Shown here one piece after another: positions 1 to 9,026 of a stretch of 64,000 bases of DNA. Numbering within the stretch: position 1 is the first letter of the stretch; each line of letters starts with the position of its first letter. This DNA is from Amycolatopsis sp. GM8 (GTDB lineage Bacteria; Actinomycetota; Actinomycetes; Mycobacteriales; Pseudonocardiaceae). The position numbers were made by a program, and so were the translations under genes. The notes under the pieces were generated by a model that was given only the letters and a program-made list of their open reading frames with translations, did not search any database and was not told where the DNA came from. The stretch spans positions 744,001-808,000 of the forward strand of contig NZ_JAJKFK010000003.1 of assembly GCF_021653975.1 (NCBI RefSeq), read 5' to 3'.

Positions 1-461
1 GGCAGCTCCGTCCGGTGCAGCTGGCGCAACCGCAGCCCGGTCCGCACCCCGAGGGTGCCGAACACGATCGCGCCCGCGATGCCGCCGAACGCCTCGGTCA
101 GCCCGCCGGCGCCGATCAGCCCCAACCCGGTGGCCACCGCGTACAGGCCGCACAGCAGGGTCAGGATGATCCACAGGGTCAGCGCCCGCGAGGCCCGCCG
201 CTTGCGGCGTTCGAGCTTCGCCGCGGGCGCGTTCCACCGTGCCCAGCGCGAGCGCGCCTCGGCGATCACCGGTACGTCGGTGATCGCCGTGGGACGCGCA
301 GGCGCCGGCCGCCGCAGCGGATTCGCCCGCTGCCCTCCGGCGTCGGGCGGGAAGTACTGCTGCAGCTTTTCCTGAGCGCGCTGCGCGTAGTCGGGCAGCC
401 GTTCGAGATGCTTCTCCAGCTTCGCGCCGAACTCGCCGAAGTCCCGTCTGCCCGACACCAT
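1..461 (-). CDS. pspM: PspM-like phage-shock envelope stress membrane protein (partial)
   Basis: The first 153 residues are visible and the gene runs off the left edge. The ATG at 461 follows a GGAG ribosome site and lies 11 bases after the pspA stop. The N-terminal 90 residues are basic and soluble (short helices, a Pro/Arg-rich linker, then an RRKRR patch), followed by hydrophobic segments at about residues 93-117 and 122-138. In mycobacteria the order clgR-pspA-pspM (Rv2743c)-pspN is known, and PspM is a small membrane partner in the PspA response. The assignment rests on position and topology; the sequence itself is poorly conserved between genera. Confidence 0.7.
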   Translation of the reverse strand, partial: MVSGRRDFGEFGAKLEKHLERLPDYAQRAQEKLQQYFPPDAGGQRANPLRRPAPARPTAITDVPVIAEARSRWARWNAPAAKLERRKRRASRALTLWIILTLLCGLYAVATGLGLIGAGGLTEAFGGIAGAIVFGTLGVRTGLRLRQLHRTEL

Positions 462-472
462 GACGGCTCCGG

Positions 473-1306
473 TCAGGCCTTGTTGTTCTGCTGCTCGGCC
501 TGCACCCGCGCCTGGATCTCACGCTGGATGTCGCCCGACGACGACGCGGGCGCCTTCGAGCCGTCGGTCACCTGCGCGACCGAATCGCCCTTCATCGACG
601 CCCGGATCTGCTCCAGCCGCGAGTGCCCGGCCAGTTCCGTGGTGGCCGACTGGACCTCGAGCATCCGGCCCTGGACCGAGTTCTGCGCCAGCTCCGCCGA
701 ACCCAGCGCGGTGGTGTAGCGGCGCTCGATCTTCTCCCGGACCTCTTCCAGCGATGGCGTGTTGCCCGGCGCGGCCAGCTCCGACATCTGGTTGAGCGAG
801 GCCGACACCTTCTCCTGCATCTTGGCCTGCTCGAGCTGGGAGAGCAGCTTGGTGCGCTCGGCCAGCTTCTGCTGCAGCATCGTGGCGTTGCGCTCGACGG
901 CCTGCTTGGCCTGCGCGGCCGCCTGCAGCGACTGGTCGTGCAGGGTCTTGAGGTCCTCGATGCTCTGCTCGGCGGTGACCAGCTGGGTCGCGAACGCCTC
1001 GGCGGCGTTCTCGTACTGGGTCGCCTTCTGCTCGTCGCCCTTCGAGCGGGCCTCGTCGGCCAGCACGAGCGCCTGCCGTGCCGAGGCCTGCAACTTCTCG
1101 ACCTCGCCCAGCTGGCGGTTGAGCTTCATCTCCAGCTGGCGCTGGTTACCGATCACCGCCGCCGCCTGCTGGGACAGCGCCTGGTGGTTGCGCTGCGCGT
1201 CCTCGATGGCCTGCTGGATCTGCACCTTCGGGTCGGCGTGCTCGTCGATCTTCGACGAGAACGCGGCCATCAGGTACTTCCAGGCCTTTACGAACGGGTT
1301 GGCCAT
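473..1306 (-). CDS. pspA: PspA/IM30 family phage shock protein A
   Basis: The 277-residue protein begins [19 protein letters not shown], an amphipathic N-terminal helix typical of PspA/IM30, followed by almost continuous heptad-rich coiled coil from about residue 25 to 220 and a Ser/Gln-rich tail. PspA/Vipp1 proteins assemble into ESCRT-III-like scaffolds on damaged inner membrane. The ATG at 1306 has a GGCGGA ribosome site. pspM follows after 11 bases, so the two are almost surely co-transcribed. clgR is 248 bases upstream and separated by a hairpin, unlike the tight mycobacterial clgR-pspA unit. Length and topology fit the family well. Confidence 0.93.
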   Translation of the reverse strand: MANPFVKAWKYLMAAFSSKIDEHADPKVQIQQAIEDAQRNHQALSQQAAAVIGNQRQLEMKLNRQLGEVEKLQASARQALVLADEARSKGDEQKATQYENAAEAFATQLVTAEQSIEDLKTLHDQSLQAAAQAKQAVERNATMLQQKLAERTKLLSQLEQAKMQEKVSASLNQMSELAAPGNTPSLEEVREKIERRYTTALGSAELAQNSVQGRMLEVQSATTELAGHSRLEQIRASMKGDSVAQVTDGSKAPASSSGDIQREIQARVQAEQQNNKA

Positions 1307-1494
1307 CTGTTCCGCCTGCCTTCTTACGTCCCACTCTGTCCAAGTTGTCCCGACCGATGGGGCGCTGCACTACCCTAGCTTGGCAACGTCCCGGCCTCGG
1401 CGTGGGTTCCATCGTGTCAGGTCAGCGCCCGCGGTTCCAGGCGACCCCGGGGGAATTCAGGGACTACCCCGATCCTGCTCCCCGAAATGACCTC

Positions 1495-1535
1495 GAGGCC
1501 ACCCTCCGGACGTGGGATGTCCGGAAGGTGGCCTC
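1495..1535 (-). terminator. Hairpin terminator after clgR
   Basis: Arms at 1495-1510 (GAGGCCACCCTCCGGA) and 1520-1535 (TCCGGAAGGTGGCCTC) pair over 16 positions with one mismatch and a 9-base loop, starting 20 bases after the clgR stop. There is no clear U-tract, so termination may be partial or factor-assisted. It would lower read-through from clgR into pspA. Confidence 0.65.
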
Positions 1536-1554
1536 GCGTGAGGAAACCGGTGGT

Positions 1555-1995
1555 TTACGCCGCGACCATCTTCGGCGCGCGGATCGTCGTGCGCAGGGCC
1601 GGGCCCATGCGCTGCGGCGAAACCCGCAGGTCCGCGAGGTCGTTGCCGATCATGCCGTCGACGATGCGGCCACCTTCGAGCCCGTCGGCGGCCTCGTGGC
1701 GCTCCGCCTGCTCGCCCTTCGCGGCTTCGCCTTCGGCCATCGCCGCGACGTCGACGGTGTCGAGCGAGGAGATGTCCGCGGCCACGTTGTGCAGCAGTTC
1801 GCCGAGTGGGAGCTCCAGCGCCCCGCAGATGGAGGCCAGCAGCTCACTGGAGGCTTCCTTCTGGCCGCGCTCCACCTCCGACAGGTAGCCGAGGCTCACC
1901 TTGGCGGCGCGGGAGATGTCGCGCAGCGTGCGACGCTGGTTTGTGCGGGCATGACGGAGCCGATCACCGATCGCCTCACGCAACAGCACGGTCAT
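1555..1995 (-). CDS. clgR: ClgR transcriptional regulator (XRE-type HTH)
   Basis: The 146-residue protein carries an XRE helix-turn-helix at about residues 12-66 ([20 protein letters not shown]). The ATG at 1995 is preferred over the adjacent GTG at 1998 because GGAGG lies 6 bases before it. ClgR activates clp protease genes, recA and, in mycobacteria, pspA. The protein ends in Val-Ala-Ala; terminal alanines are the degron by which ClpP1P2 removes ClgR in Streptomyces, so turnover by the protease it controls is likely here. A GTTCGC-N5-GCG motif 75 bases upstream suggests autoregulation. Its neighbours cinA, pgsA and pspA are the classic ones. Confidence 0.92.
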   Translation of the reverse strand: MTVLLREAIGDRLRHARTNQRRTLRDISRAAKVSLGYLSEVERGQKEASSELLASICGALELPLGELLHNVAADISSLDTVDVAAMAEGEAAKGEQAERHEAADGLEGGRIVDGMIGNDLADLRVSPQRMGPALRTTIRAPKMVAA

Positions 1996-2069
1996 CACGC
2001 GCCTCCCTTCCTGGTACCGACCACGTTACCCAGACCGAGCCCTCGAATGCAGCGGTTGACACGGTCGTA

Positions 2070-2083
2070 CGCCAAGGGCGAAC
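2070..2083 (-). promoter_or_regulatory. Putative ClgR operator
   Basis: Reading the minus strand the sequence is GTTCGCCCTTGGCG, an exact match to the GTTCGC-N5-GCG consensus I recall for Streptomyces ClgR. It lies between the cinA stop (2091) and the clgR start, where an autoregulatory site would be. Confidence 0.7.
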
Positions 2084-2090
2084 GTCTGGC

Positions 2091-2555
2091 TCAGGCCAGA
2101 TGTTCCCCCAGTAAGACCAACGCGGCGCGGGCCGATTCGGTTCGAATCCCGGCCCGATCTCCTTCGAACCGGTACGTCCGGACCTCGCGCACCCCGGCTC
2201 CGGCCAGCCCGATGTGCACGGTGCCGGGGGCCACGCCGTCCTGCGGATCCGGCCCGGCGACGCCGGTCAGGCCCAGCCCCCAGTCGGCGCCGCAGCGGTC
2301 ACGGGCACCCACGGCGAGCTGCGCCGCGACCTCCGGATGGACGGCGCCGCACTGGGCCAGCAGCACCGCGTCGACCCCGGCGAGGACCGCTTTCAGCTCG
2401 GTGGCGTAGACGATCAGCCCACCCCGGACGACGGCGCTCGACCCCGGCACTTCGGTCAGCGTCACGCAGACCAGGCCGGCGGTGAGGGACTCGGCTGTCG
2501 CCACGGTCTCGTCGCGCTCGATGAGCCGGGCGACGAGGTCGCGGGCCAGGGTCAC
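2091..2555 (-). CDS. cinA: CinA C-terminal-type nicotinamide-nucleotide amidohydrolase
   Basis: The 154-residue protein is the stand-alone CinA C-terminal domain (PncC type), which deamidates NMN to nicotinate mononucleotide in pyridine-nucleotide salvage. Diagnostic stretches are ATAESLTAGL (residues about 18-27), VRGGLIVYATELK and GLTGVAGPDPQDG. The N-terminal MoCF-like half of long CinA proteins is absent, as usual in Actinobacteria. The GTG start at 2555 overlaps the pgsA stop by GTGA, so translation is coupled. Biochemical role is inferred from the family. Confidence 0.9.
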   Translation of the reverse strand: MTLARDLVARLIERDETVATAESLTAGLVCVTLTEVPGSSAVVRGGLIVYATELKAVLAGVDAVLLAQCGAVHPEVAAQLAVGARDRCGADWGLGLTGVAGPDPQDGVAPGTVHIGLAGAGVREVRTYRFEGDRAGIRTESARAALVLLGEHLA

Positions 2556-3148
2556 GGCGCGACGGTCCGGGTGCCGCCCGCGCGCAGCCGCACCGCGCGC
2601 AGCACGTAGTCGGCGCCGGTCACCACGGTCAGCGCGATCGCGATCCCCATCAGCGTCCAGGACACCGGGTCGGTCCAGGCCGGCAGCGGCAGCAGGAACA
2701 GCACGATGGCCGCGATCTGGGTGAGCGTCTTGGCCTTGCCGCCGCGGCTGGCCGCGATCACGCCGTACCGGATCACCCAGAACCGCAGCAGGGTCACCCC
2801 GATCTCGCGGACCGCGATCACGATCGTGACCCACCAGTACAGCTCGCCGAGCACGCTCAGGCCGATCAGCGCGGCACCGGTCAGTGCCTTGTCGGCGATC
2901 GGGTCGGCGATCTTGCCGAAGTCGGTGACCAGCCCGTAGCGGCGGGCGACCCAGCCGTCGACCTGGTCGGTGAACGACGCGAGCGCGAACAGCGCCGTCG
3001 CGCCGATCCGCCAGGCCGTACTGGTCCCGTCGTCGACGAACAGCGCCACCACGAACACCGGCACCAGCAGCAGTCGCGTGCACGTCAGGATGTTCGCGAT
3101 GTTGATGTTGGAGACGCGGGGCGGGGTCTCGTCGGCCACGGCGCTCAC
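2552..3148 (-). CDS. pgsA: CDP-diacylglycerol-glycerol-3-phosphate 3-phosphatidyltransferase
   Basis: This 198-residue integral membrane protein makes phosphatidylglycerol phosphate from CDP-diacylglycerol. It carries the complete CDP-alcohol phosphatidyltransferase signature D-x2-DG-x2-AR-x8-G-x3-D-x3-D in the stretch [19 protein letters not shown] followed by [10 protein letters not shown] (residues about 60-90). Four to five further hydrophobic helices follow. The GTG start at 3148 overlaps the rimO stop and its own stop overlaps the cinA start, giving a rimO-pgsA-cinA unit. It corresponds to mycobacterial pgsA3 next to clgR; membrane-lipid supply fits the nearby Psp stress genes. Confidence 0.93.
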   Translation of the reverse strand: MSAVADETPPRVSNINIANILTCTRLLLVPVFVVALFVDDGTSTAWRIGATALFALASFTDQVDGWVARRYGLVTDFGKIADPIADKALTGAALIGLSVLGELYWWVTIVIAVREIGVTLLRFWVIRYGVIAASRGGKAKTLTQIAAIVLFLLPLPAWTDPVSWTLMGIAIALTVVTGADYVLRAVRLRAGGTRTVAP

Positions 3149-4548
3149 CCGTCCTCGCTTTCGGGGCGCACCAGCAGGTCCACACCCTCGCTGTCCACCA
3201 CGCGGCAGCGCACGAACTCGCCCGCCGCGACGTCACCGGCGTCGAGCACGATGCACGCGCCGTCCACTTCGGGCGCCTGGTGCGCCGCCCGCCCGACGAC
3301 CTCGTCGCCGGTTTCCTCGATCATGACGTCGACCAGTTCGCCGACGCGGTCCTCCGCGCGCTGCGCGGTCAGCTCCTCGACCAGGCCCGAGATCTTGGTG
3401 ACCCGCTCGGCGACCAGCTCCGGGTCGACCTTCGCCTCGAACCCCTCCGCCTCGGTGCCGTCCTCGTCGGAGTAGCCGAACACGCCGACCGCGTCCAGCC
3501 GCGCGCCGGTGAGGAACCGTTCCAGTTCGGCGACGTCCTCCTCGGTCTCGCCGGGGAAGCCGACGATCACGTTGGTGCGGATGCCCGCGGCCGGGGACAG
3601 TTCGCGGATCTGGCCGATCAGGGCCAGGAACGAGTCGGTGGAGCCGAACCGGCGCATCCGCCGCAGCACGGTCTCGCTGGAGTGCTGGAACGACAGGTCG
3701 AAGTAGTCGGCGACGCCGGGCGTGGTCGCGATGGTGCGCACCAGATCCGGCCGGGTCTCCGCGGGCTGCAGGTACGACACCCGCACGCGCTCGATGCCGT
3801 CGATCGCGGCCAGCCGCGGCAGCAGCCGTTCGAGGGCCTGCGTGCCGCCGTCCTCGCGGCTGAGATCCTTGCCGTAGGACGTCGAGTTCTCGCTGACCAG
3901 GAACAGTTCTTTGACGCCTTCACCGGCCAGCCAGGCGGCCTCCGCGACGATGTCGTCGGGCTTCCGCGAGACGAACGAGCCGCGGAACGAAGGGATCGCG
4001 CAGAAGGAGCAGCGCCGGTCGCAGCCGGAGGCGATCTTCAGCGCCGCGACCGGGCCCGTGCCGAGCCGGGCGCGCGGGATCCAGCCGTGCCCGGGGACGC
4101 TGACCTCCGCCGCCGCGGTGGGCCGTTCGACGGGGCTGATCGGCAGCAGCTTGCGGCGGTCACCCGGCGTGTGCGAGGCGATCTTGTGCCCGGAGACGAT
4201 CTCCCCGAGCCGTTCGGCGAGATCCGGATAGTGGTCGAAGCCCAGCACCGCGTCGGCCTCGGGCAGGCTGTCGGCCAGTTCGGCGCCGTAGCGCTCGGCC
4301 ATGCAGCCGACCGCGACGACCTTCGCGCCGGTGTCGGCGGCGGCGAGCAGCGTGTCCACCGAGTCCTTCTTCGCCGACTCGACGAAGCCGCAGGTGTTGA
4401 CCACGATGACTTCCGCGTCTTCGGGATCCTCGCTCAGCTGCCAGCCGCCCGCGGCAAGGCGGCCGGCGAGTTCTTCGGAGTCGACCTCGTTACGGGCGCA
4501 CCCCAGGGTCAGCAGGGAGACGCGACGGGATTCGGCGGCGGCAGACAC
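3145..4548 (-). CDS. rimO: Ribosomal protein S12 methylthiotransferase RimO
   Basis: The 467-residue radical-SAM enzyme would methylthiolate the conserved Asp of ribosomal protein S12. Cysteines for the auxiliary cluster are at residues 16, 53 and 82 (TLGC, NTCGF, VGCMAE), the radical-SAM CxxxCxxC is C176-C180-C183 (CDRRCSFC), and a TRAM domain occupies roughly the last 65 residues. Short length, CGFV and the CAIPSFRG context favour RimO over MiaB. The GTG at 4548 is chosen because TACCCT starts 13 bases upstream, giving a leaderless transcript; other upstream in-frame starts would run into the divergent acetyltransferase. Confidence 0.93.
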   Translation of the reverse strand: MSAAAESRRVSLLTLGCARNEVDSEELAGRLAAGGWQLSEDPEDAEVIVVNTCGFVESAKKDSVDTLLAAADTGAKVVAVGCMAERYGAELADSLPEADAVLGFDHYPDLAERLGEIVSGHKIASHTPGDRRKLLPISPVERPTAAAEVSVPGHGWIPRARLGTGPVAALKIASGCDRRCSFCAIPSFRGSFVSRKPDDIVAEAAWLAGEGVKELFLVSENSTSYGKDLSREDGGTQALERLLPRLAAIDGIERVRVSYLQPAETRPDLVRTIATTPGVADYFDLSFQHSSETVLRRMRRFGSTDSFLALIGQIRELSPAAGIRTNVIVGFPGETEEDVAELERFLTGARLDAVGVFGYSDEDGTEAEGFEAKVDPELVAERVTKISGLVEELTAQRAEDRVGELVDVMIEETGDEVVGRAAHQAPEVDGACIVLDAGDVAAGEFVRCRVVDSEGVDLLVRPESEDG

Positions 4549-4555
4549 AACACTC

Positions 4556-4561
4556 AGGGTA
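4556..4561 (-). promoter_or_regulatory. -10 element for leaderless rimO
   Basis: TACCCT on the minus strand ends 7 bases before the rimO GTG, so transcription would start at or next to the start codon. No ribosome site is visible. Confidence 0.5.
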
Positions 4562-4609
4562 GCTGGCGGAAGTGGGGGAACCCACGGCGACAGGGGCGTG
4601 CCGGCCCGA

Positions 4610-4615
4610 TACCGT
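4610..4615 (+). promoter_or_regulatory. -10 element for leaderless ArgA-like gene
   Basis: TACCGT begins exactly 12 bases before the GTG at 4622 and no Shine-Dalgarno sequence is present. Confidence 0.5.
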
Positions 4616-4621
4616 CGGCCG

Positions 4622-5134
4622 GTGCCGCATGATCCCGCCACCCGGATCGGCATCCGCCGCGCCCGGATCGCCGACGTCCGCCAGATCAAGGCCCTCGTGG
4701 ACGCGGACGCCGGCCGGGTGCTCCTGGAAAAGGAACTCGTCACGCTGTACGAGAGCATCCAGGAGTTCTGGGTCGCCGACGCCGGGGGCGAGGTGCTCGG
4801 CTGCGGCGCGCTGCACGTGCTGTGGGAGGACCTGGCCGAGATCCGCACGGTCGCGGTGAACAAGGCCGCCCGCGGGCAGGGCATCGGGCACCGGCTCGTC
4901 GGGCGGCTCGTGGAGCACGCGGGGGAACTGGGCCTGCGGCGGATCTTCGTGCTCACCTTCGAGACCGGTTTCTTCGCCCGGCACGGTTTCCGCGAGATCG
5001 ACGGAACGCCGGTGCCGCAACAGGTCTACGACGAAATGCGCCGGTCGGTCGATCCCGGTGTGGCGGAGTTCCTGGAGCTGCCGTACGCGAAGCCGAACAC
5101 GCTGGGCAACTCCAGGATGCTGCTGGAGCTATAG
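4622..5134 (+). CDS. argA: ArgA-like amino-acid N-acetyltransferase (GNAT)
   Basis: The 170-residue GNAT protein has the acetyl-CoA loop [18 protein letters not shown] (residues about 78-95) and a C-terminal half typical of short actinobacterial N-acetylglutamate synthases such as Rv2747 ([30 protein letters not shown]). It would acetylate glutamate (or glutamine) at the first step of arginine synthesis. Its position between rimO/pgsA/clgR and ftsK is the same as Rv2747 in mycobacteria, which supports the call. The GTG at 4622 fits a leaderless start. It ends one base before the convergent iminopeptidase stop, leaving no intergenic space. Confidence 0.87.
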   Translation: MPHDPATRIGIRRARIADVRQIKALVDADAGRVLLEKELVTLYESIQEFWVADAGGEVLGCGALHVLWEDLAEIRTVAVNKAARGQGIGHRLVGRLVEHAGELGLRRIFVLTFETGFFARHGFREIDGTPVPQQVYDEMRRSVDPGVAEFLELPYAKPNTLGNSRMLLEL

Positions 5135-6082
5135 CTACTGTGCCGCGAACGCGTCGGTGGCTTCGACGACCGCGCCGGTCATGGACAGGCCGCCGTGGCC
5201 CGCGTCGTCGAGGACGGTCAGTTCGCTTCCCGGCCAGGCCCGGTGCAGCAGCCATGCCGTGTCCAGCGGGCCGCTGACGTCGTAGCGGCCGTGGATCAGC
5301 ACGCCGGGGATACCGGCCAGGCGGTGCATGTCGCGCAGGATCTGGTCGTCCGCCAGGAAAGAGCCGTTCGCCCAGTAGTGCGTGACGATCCGCGCGAAGG
5401 TCAGCTGGAAAGCCGGGTCGGCGATCGACAGGCGTGGCGCGGCATCCGGCGCGAGGGACATGTGCGTGTCTTCCCAGTCGCACCAGTCCTGCGCCGCCTT
5501 CGCGCGCACCGCCGAATCGGGATCATGGAGCAGGCGGCTGTACGCGGCGGCGAGATCGGATTCCCCGGCGGGCGCGCCGTCCCGGAAACGCTCCCATTCA
5601 CGCGGGAAGACGCGGCCCATGTCGCGGGTGATCCAGTCGGTCTCCAGGCGCCGGCCGCTGGTGACCGCCGCGAGCACCATTCCCGTCACGCGGTCCGGAT
5701 GCGCCTGTGCGTAGGCGAGGCCGAGCGTCACGCCCCAAGAGCCGCCCCAGACCAGCCACTGGCCGATGCCCAGGTGCGCCCGCAGCCGTTCGATGTCGGC
5801 GATCAGGTGCGGGGTGGTGTTGGCGGACAGGTCCACCACGGGCTCGGCCGCGGACGGGGTGCTGCGCCCGCAGTTGCGCTGGTCGAACAGCACGATCCGG
5901 TACCGCGCGGGATCGAACATGCGGCGGTGGTTCGCCGAGCAGCCACCACCGGGCCCGCCGTGCAGCACGAGCGCGGGCTTGCCGCCCGGATCGCCGCAGA
6001 CCTCCCAGTACAGCGAGTGCCCGTCGCCGACGCCGAGCATGCCGGAGTCGTACGGTTCGATCTCCGGGTAGCGCCTACTCAT
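5135..6082 (-). CDS. pip: Prolyl aminopeptidase (proline iminopeptidase)
   Basis: The 315-residue alpha/beta hydrolase of peptidase family S33 removes N-terminal proline from peptides. Seen are the oxyanion loop HGGPGGG (residues about 41-47), FDQRNCGRSTP, the nucleophile elbow GGSWG with Ser about 113, catalytic Asp in HGRYDVSGPLD (about 268) and His in DDAGHGGLS (about 296). These are diagnostic of pip rather than generic hydrolases. It starts inside the last 8 bases of ftsK, so translation is coupled to it, though no functional link is obvious. Confidence 0.92.
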   Translation of the reverse strand: MSRRYPEIEPYDSGMLGVGDGHSLYWEVCGDPGGKPALVLHGGPGGGCSANHRRMFDPARYRIVLFDQRNCGRSTPSAAEPVVDLSANTTPHLIADIERLRAHLGIGQWLVWGGSWGVTLGLAYAQAHPDRVTGMVLAAVTSGRRLETDWITRDMGRVFPREWERFRDGAPAGESDLAAAYSRLLHDPDSAVRAKAAQDWCDWEDTHMSLAPDAAPRLSIADPAFQLTFARIVTHYWANGSFLADDQILRDMHRLAGIPGVLIHGRYDVSGPLDTAWLLHRAWPGSELTVLDDAGHGGLSMTGAVVEATDAFAAQ

Positions 6083-8570
6083 CGTCGGCGGGCGCGCCGC
6101 CGCCGCGGATCATGAACAGCACGCCCTCCAGCTCGTCCGGCTTGACCAGCACGTCACGGGCCTTCGAGCCCTCCGACGGGCCGACCACGCCACGGCTTTC
6201 CAGCAGGTCCATCAGGCGGCCGGCCTTGGCGAACCCGACCCGCAGCTTGCGCTGCAGCATCGAGGTGGACCCGAACTGCGAGGTGACCACCAGCTCCGCC
6301 GCCTGCAGCAGCACGTCGAGGTCGTCGCCGATCTCCGGGTCGATCTCCTTGGCCTCGCCGGCCTTCGCGGCGGTGACCCCGTCGGTGTAGTCCGGCTGCG
6401 CCTGGTCCTTGGCAAACGAGACGATCGCAGAGATTTCCTCGTCGCCGACGAACGCGCCCTGCACGCGCACCGGTTTGCCCGCGCCCATCGGCAGGTACAG
6501 CGCGTCGCCCATGCCGATCAGCTTCTCCGCGCCCGGCTGGTCCAGGATGACCCGCGAGTCGGTCAGCGACGACGTCGCGAACGCCAGCCGCGACGGCACG
6601 TTCGTCTTGATCAGGCCGGTGACCACGTCCACCGACGGCCGCTGGGTCGCCAGCACCAGGTGGATCCCGGCGGCGCGGGCCTTCTGTGTGATCCGGACGA
6701 TCGCGTCCTCGACGTCGCGGGGCGCGGTCATCATCAGGTCGGCCAGCTCGTCGACGATCGCCATGATGTACGGGTACGGCCGGTACTCACGCTCGCTGCC
6801 GGGTGGCGCGGTGATCTCCCCCGACTTCACCTTCTTGTTGAAGTCGTCGATGTGCCGCACCCGGTTGGCCTGCATGTCCTGGTACCGCTGCTCCATCTCC
6901 TCCACCAGCCAGGCGAGCGCGGCGGCCGCCTTCTTCGGCTGGGTGATGATGGGCGTGATCAGGTGCGGGATGCCCTCGTACGGGGTCAGCTCGACCATCT
7001 TCGGGTCGATCAGGATCATCCGGCACTCGTCCGGCGTCGCCCGCGCCAGCAGCGACACCAGCATCGAGTTGACGAAGCTCGACTTACCGGAACCGGTGGA
7101 CCCGGCGACCAGCAGGTGCGGCATCTTCGTCAGGTTCGCGGTGACGAAGTGGCCCTCGATGTCCTTGCCGAGCCCGATCACCATCGGGTGGTTGTCCTTG
7201 GCCGCCTTGGGCGCGCGCAGCACGTCGCCGAGCCGGACCATCTCGCGGTCGGAGTTCGGCACCTCGATGCCGACGGCGGACTTGCCGGGGATCGGCGCGA
7301 GCAGCCGCACGTTGTCGGTCGCCACCGCGTAGGCGATGTTCTTGGTCAGCGCGGTGATCTTCTCGACCTTCACGCCGGGGCCGAGTTCGACCTCGTACCG
7401 GGTGACGGTCGGGCCGCGGGTGAAGCCGGTGACCTGCGCGTCGACGTTGAACTGTTCCAGCACACCGGTGATCGCCTCGATCATGGTGTCGTTGGCCTTG
7501 CTGCGGGCCTTCGGCACGTCGCCGAGCTGCAGCAGGTCGGGCGAAGGCAGCTTGTAGTCGCCTTCGACGGTCCTGGTGACCGCCATCGCGGGCGCGGCCT
7601 CGGACTTCTTCGGCTTCTTCTCCGGCACGTCCGCGGGCTTGACCTTCGGGGGCCGGGCCGGGGTCGGCGGCTCGGCGAGCGCGGCGTCGATGTCGAGCTG
7701 CTCCCCCGCGCCGTCGCCGCTGCCCTGGCGGCGCCGCGACGGTTTGCGCAGCCGCACCGCCTTCGGGTCGGCCTCCTCGATCGCCTTGTGCTCTTCCTCG
7801 AACGCGCGCTGCTCCTCGGCCATCCGCTCGCGCTCTTCGGGGTCGAGGCCCCACTCGCGCAGCGCCTGCGGGACGTCGCGGATCCGGGTGCCGGTGAAGA
7901 CGAGCACGCCGTAGGCGAGGGCGAGGATCAGCACCGGCGCGGCGACCCACGGGGTCACGCCGCGGGCGAGCAGGCCGCCGGACAGCGCGCCGAGCTGACC
8001 GCCGGCGTACATCCGGTCGTCGTTGGTCTCGGGGCGGCGGCTGAACAGGTGCAGCAGGCCCAGCAGGGCGAACGTGACCAGCACGGTGCCGATGACCATG
8101 CGTGGCCGGGCCTCGGGCCGCGGTTCGGACCGCATCAGCGCGACCGCGGTCACCCACAGCACCAGCGGCAGCGACACCGACGCGGCGCCGAACACGGTGC
8201 GCGCGGCGAGTTCGAGATACCCGCCGATCGGGCCGCCCGCACGCCACCACAACGCGGCGGCGAGGACGAGTCCGAGGGCGATGAGCCCGAGCGCGATCCC
8301 GTCGCGGCGGTGCTCGGGCTCCAGCTCACGGCTGCGCCCGACGGTCCTGGCCATGCTGCCGACGCCGCGGGCCAGCAACGTCCACCCGCCGCGGACGGTC
8401 TTGGCGAACGCGCCGCCGGACGAGCGGCGGGCCGGTGGCCTGCGTGACGCAGATGCTCCGGCCGACCTCGCACGCGGCTTGCTCCCCGCACGCGACCCGC
8501 GCGCCGGGCTCCTGCTGCCACCGCGTTTCGCCGTCGTCCCTCTCCTCGTGGTCGCCGAGCCGCCTGCCAT
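6075..8570 (-). CDS. ftsK: DNA translocase FtsK/SpoIIIE
   Basis: The 831-residue septal DNA pump clears chromosomal DNA from the closing septum. After a basic Gly/Arg/Ser-rich start (residues 1-75) come four hydrophobic segments (about 90-230), a charged Pro/Lys linker (240-350), the alpha/beta motor with Walker A AGSTGSGKSS (about 490) and Walker B AIVDELADLMM (about 605), and a C-terminal winged-helix gamma domain (about 760-825, TSMLQRKLRVGFAKAGRLMD) that reads KOPS-type sites. The ATG at 8570 has TACCGT 12 bases upstream, indicating a leaderless mRNA. Size is close to actinobacterial FtsK. Confidence 0.97.
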   Translation of the reverse strand: MAGGSATTRRGTTAKRGGSRSPARGSRAGSKPRARSAGASASRRPPARRSSGGAFAKTVRGGWTLLARGVGSMARTVGRSRELEPEHRRDGIALGLIALGLVLAAALWWRAGGPIGGYLELAARTVFGAASVSLPLVLWVTAVALMRSEPRPEARPRMVIGTVLVTFALLGLLHLFSRRPETNDDRMYAGGQLGALSGGLLARGVTPWVAAPVLILALAYGVLVFTGTRIRDVPQALREWGLDPEERERMAEEQRAFEEEHKAIEEADPKAVRLRKPSRRRQGSGDGAGEQLDIDAALAEPPTPARPPKVKPADVPEKKPKKSEAAPAMAVTRTVEGDYKLPSPDLLQLGDVPKARSKANDTMIEAITGVLEQFNVDAQVTGFTRGPTVTRYEVELGPGVKVEKITALTKNIAYAVATDNVRLLAPIPGKSAVGIEVPNSDREMVRLGDVLRAPKAAKDNHPMVIGLGKDIEGHFVTANLTKMPHLLVAGSTGSGKSSFVNSMLVSLLARATPDECRMILIDPKMVELTPYEGIPHLITPIITQPKKAAAALAWLVEEMEQRYQDMQANRVRHIDDFNKKVKSGEITAPPGSEREYRPYPYIMAIVDELADLMMTAPRDVEDAIVRITQKARAAGIHLVLATQRPSVDVVTGLIKTNVPSRLAFATSSLTDSRVILDQPGAEKLIGMGDALYLPMGAGKPVRVQGAFVGDEEISAIVSFAKDQAQPDYTDGVTAAKAGEAKEIDPEIGDDLDVLLQAAELVVTSQFGSTSMLQRKLRVGFAKAGRLMDLLESRGVVGPSEGSKARDVLVKPDELEGVLFMIRGGGAPADDE

Positions 8571-8973
8571 GGCTTCTACGGTAACGGCAGAACCGCAGGA
8601 GTCCCGTACGCCACTCTCGGCCCAAGGCGAACTTTTCCCCCACGCGTTCTGTCGGAGCCGGGAACCAATCGATCGGACCGAACCCGAATTTCACGACTGC
8701 CGCCTCCGCACCCCCGACGGCGGCGAAGCCGATATCTACGGCCCCACCGACGGCGAGTCGTTCGACAGCCTGGCGATCAATCACTTCTCTCCGGGCGAAG
8801 TCCTGGATCTGGTCGCGCGGTTCGCCCGGCAGGCGGACGCGGTCGTCCTTGCGCCCGGTTGCCCGGCATTCCTGACCGCGCCGAGCAGGCCGCCCACGTT
8901 CCCGCCGAGCTGCTCGGGATCCGGTGATCATCCGCAGCGGGGCCGACATCTCGTCCGCGCTCGCGGCGAACTG
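8569..8973 (+). pseudogene. Frameshifted hypothetical gene
   Basis: A coherent acidic protein can be read only by changing frame twice. Frame one gives TPDGGEADIYGPTDGESF, then SPGEVLDLVARFARQADAVV and PGCPAFLT (to about 8877); frame two gives RAEQAAHVPAELLG (8877-8920); frame three gives DPVIIRSGADISSALAAN and a stop at 8973. Each shift is repaired by one base in a short homopolymer (CC to CCC near 8876, GGG to GGGG near 8917). This is either a recently broken gene or two sequencing errors. The family is not recognised, and the true start is unclear; the ATG at 8569 shares its bases with the ftsK start codon. Confidence 0.5.
8577..8582 (-). promoter_or_regulatory. -10 element for leaderless ftsK
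   Basis: TACCGT on the minus strand begins exactly 12 bases before the ftsK ATG; six bases separate it from the start codon. Confidence 0.5.
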
Positions 8974-9026
8974 ACCCCCTACCAGGTAGCGCCCGGTCCC
9001 CCACGCGTCTGAGATCCTCTGTCTTC

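Noticed and set aside
6660-8447. Long open frame on the plus strand opposite ftsK
   Set aside because: His/Arg/Asp-rich composition is typical of the antisense of high-GC coding sequence; no family motifs, and ftsK on the other strand is certain.
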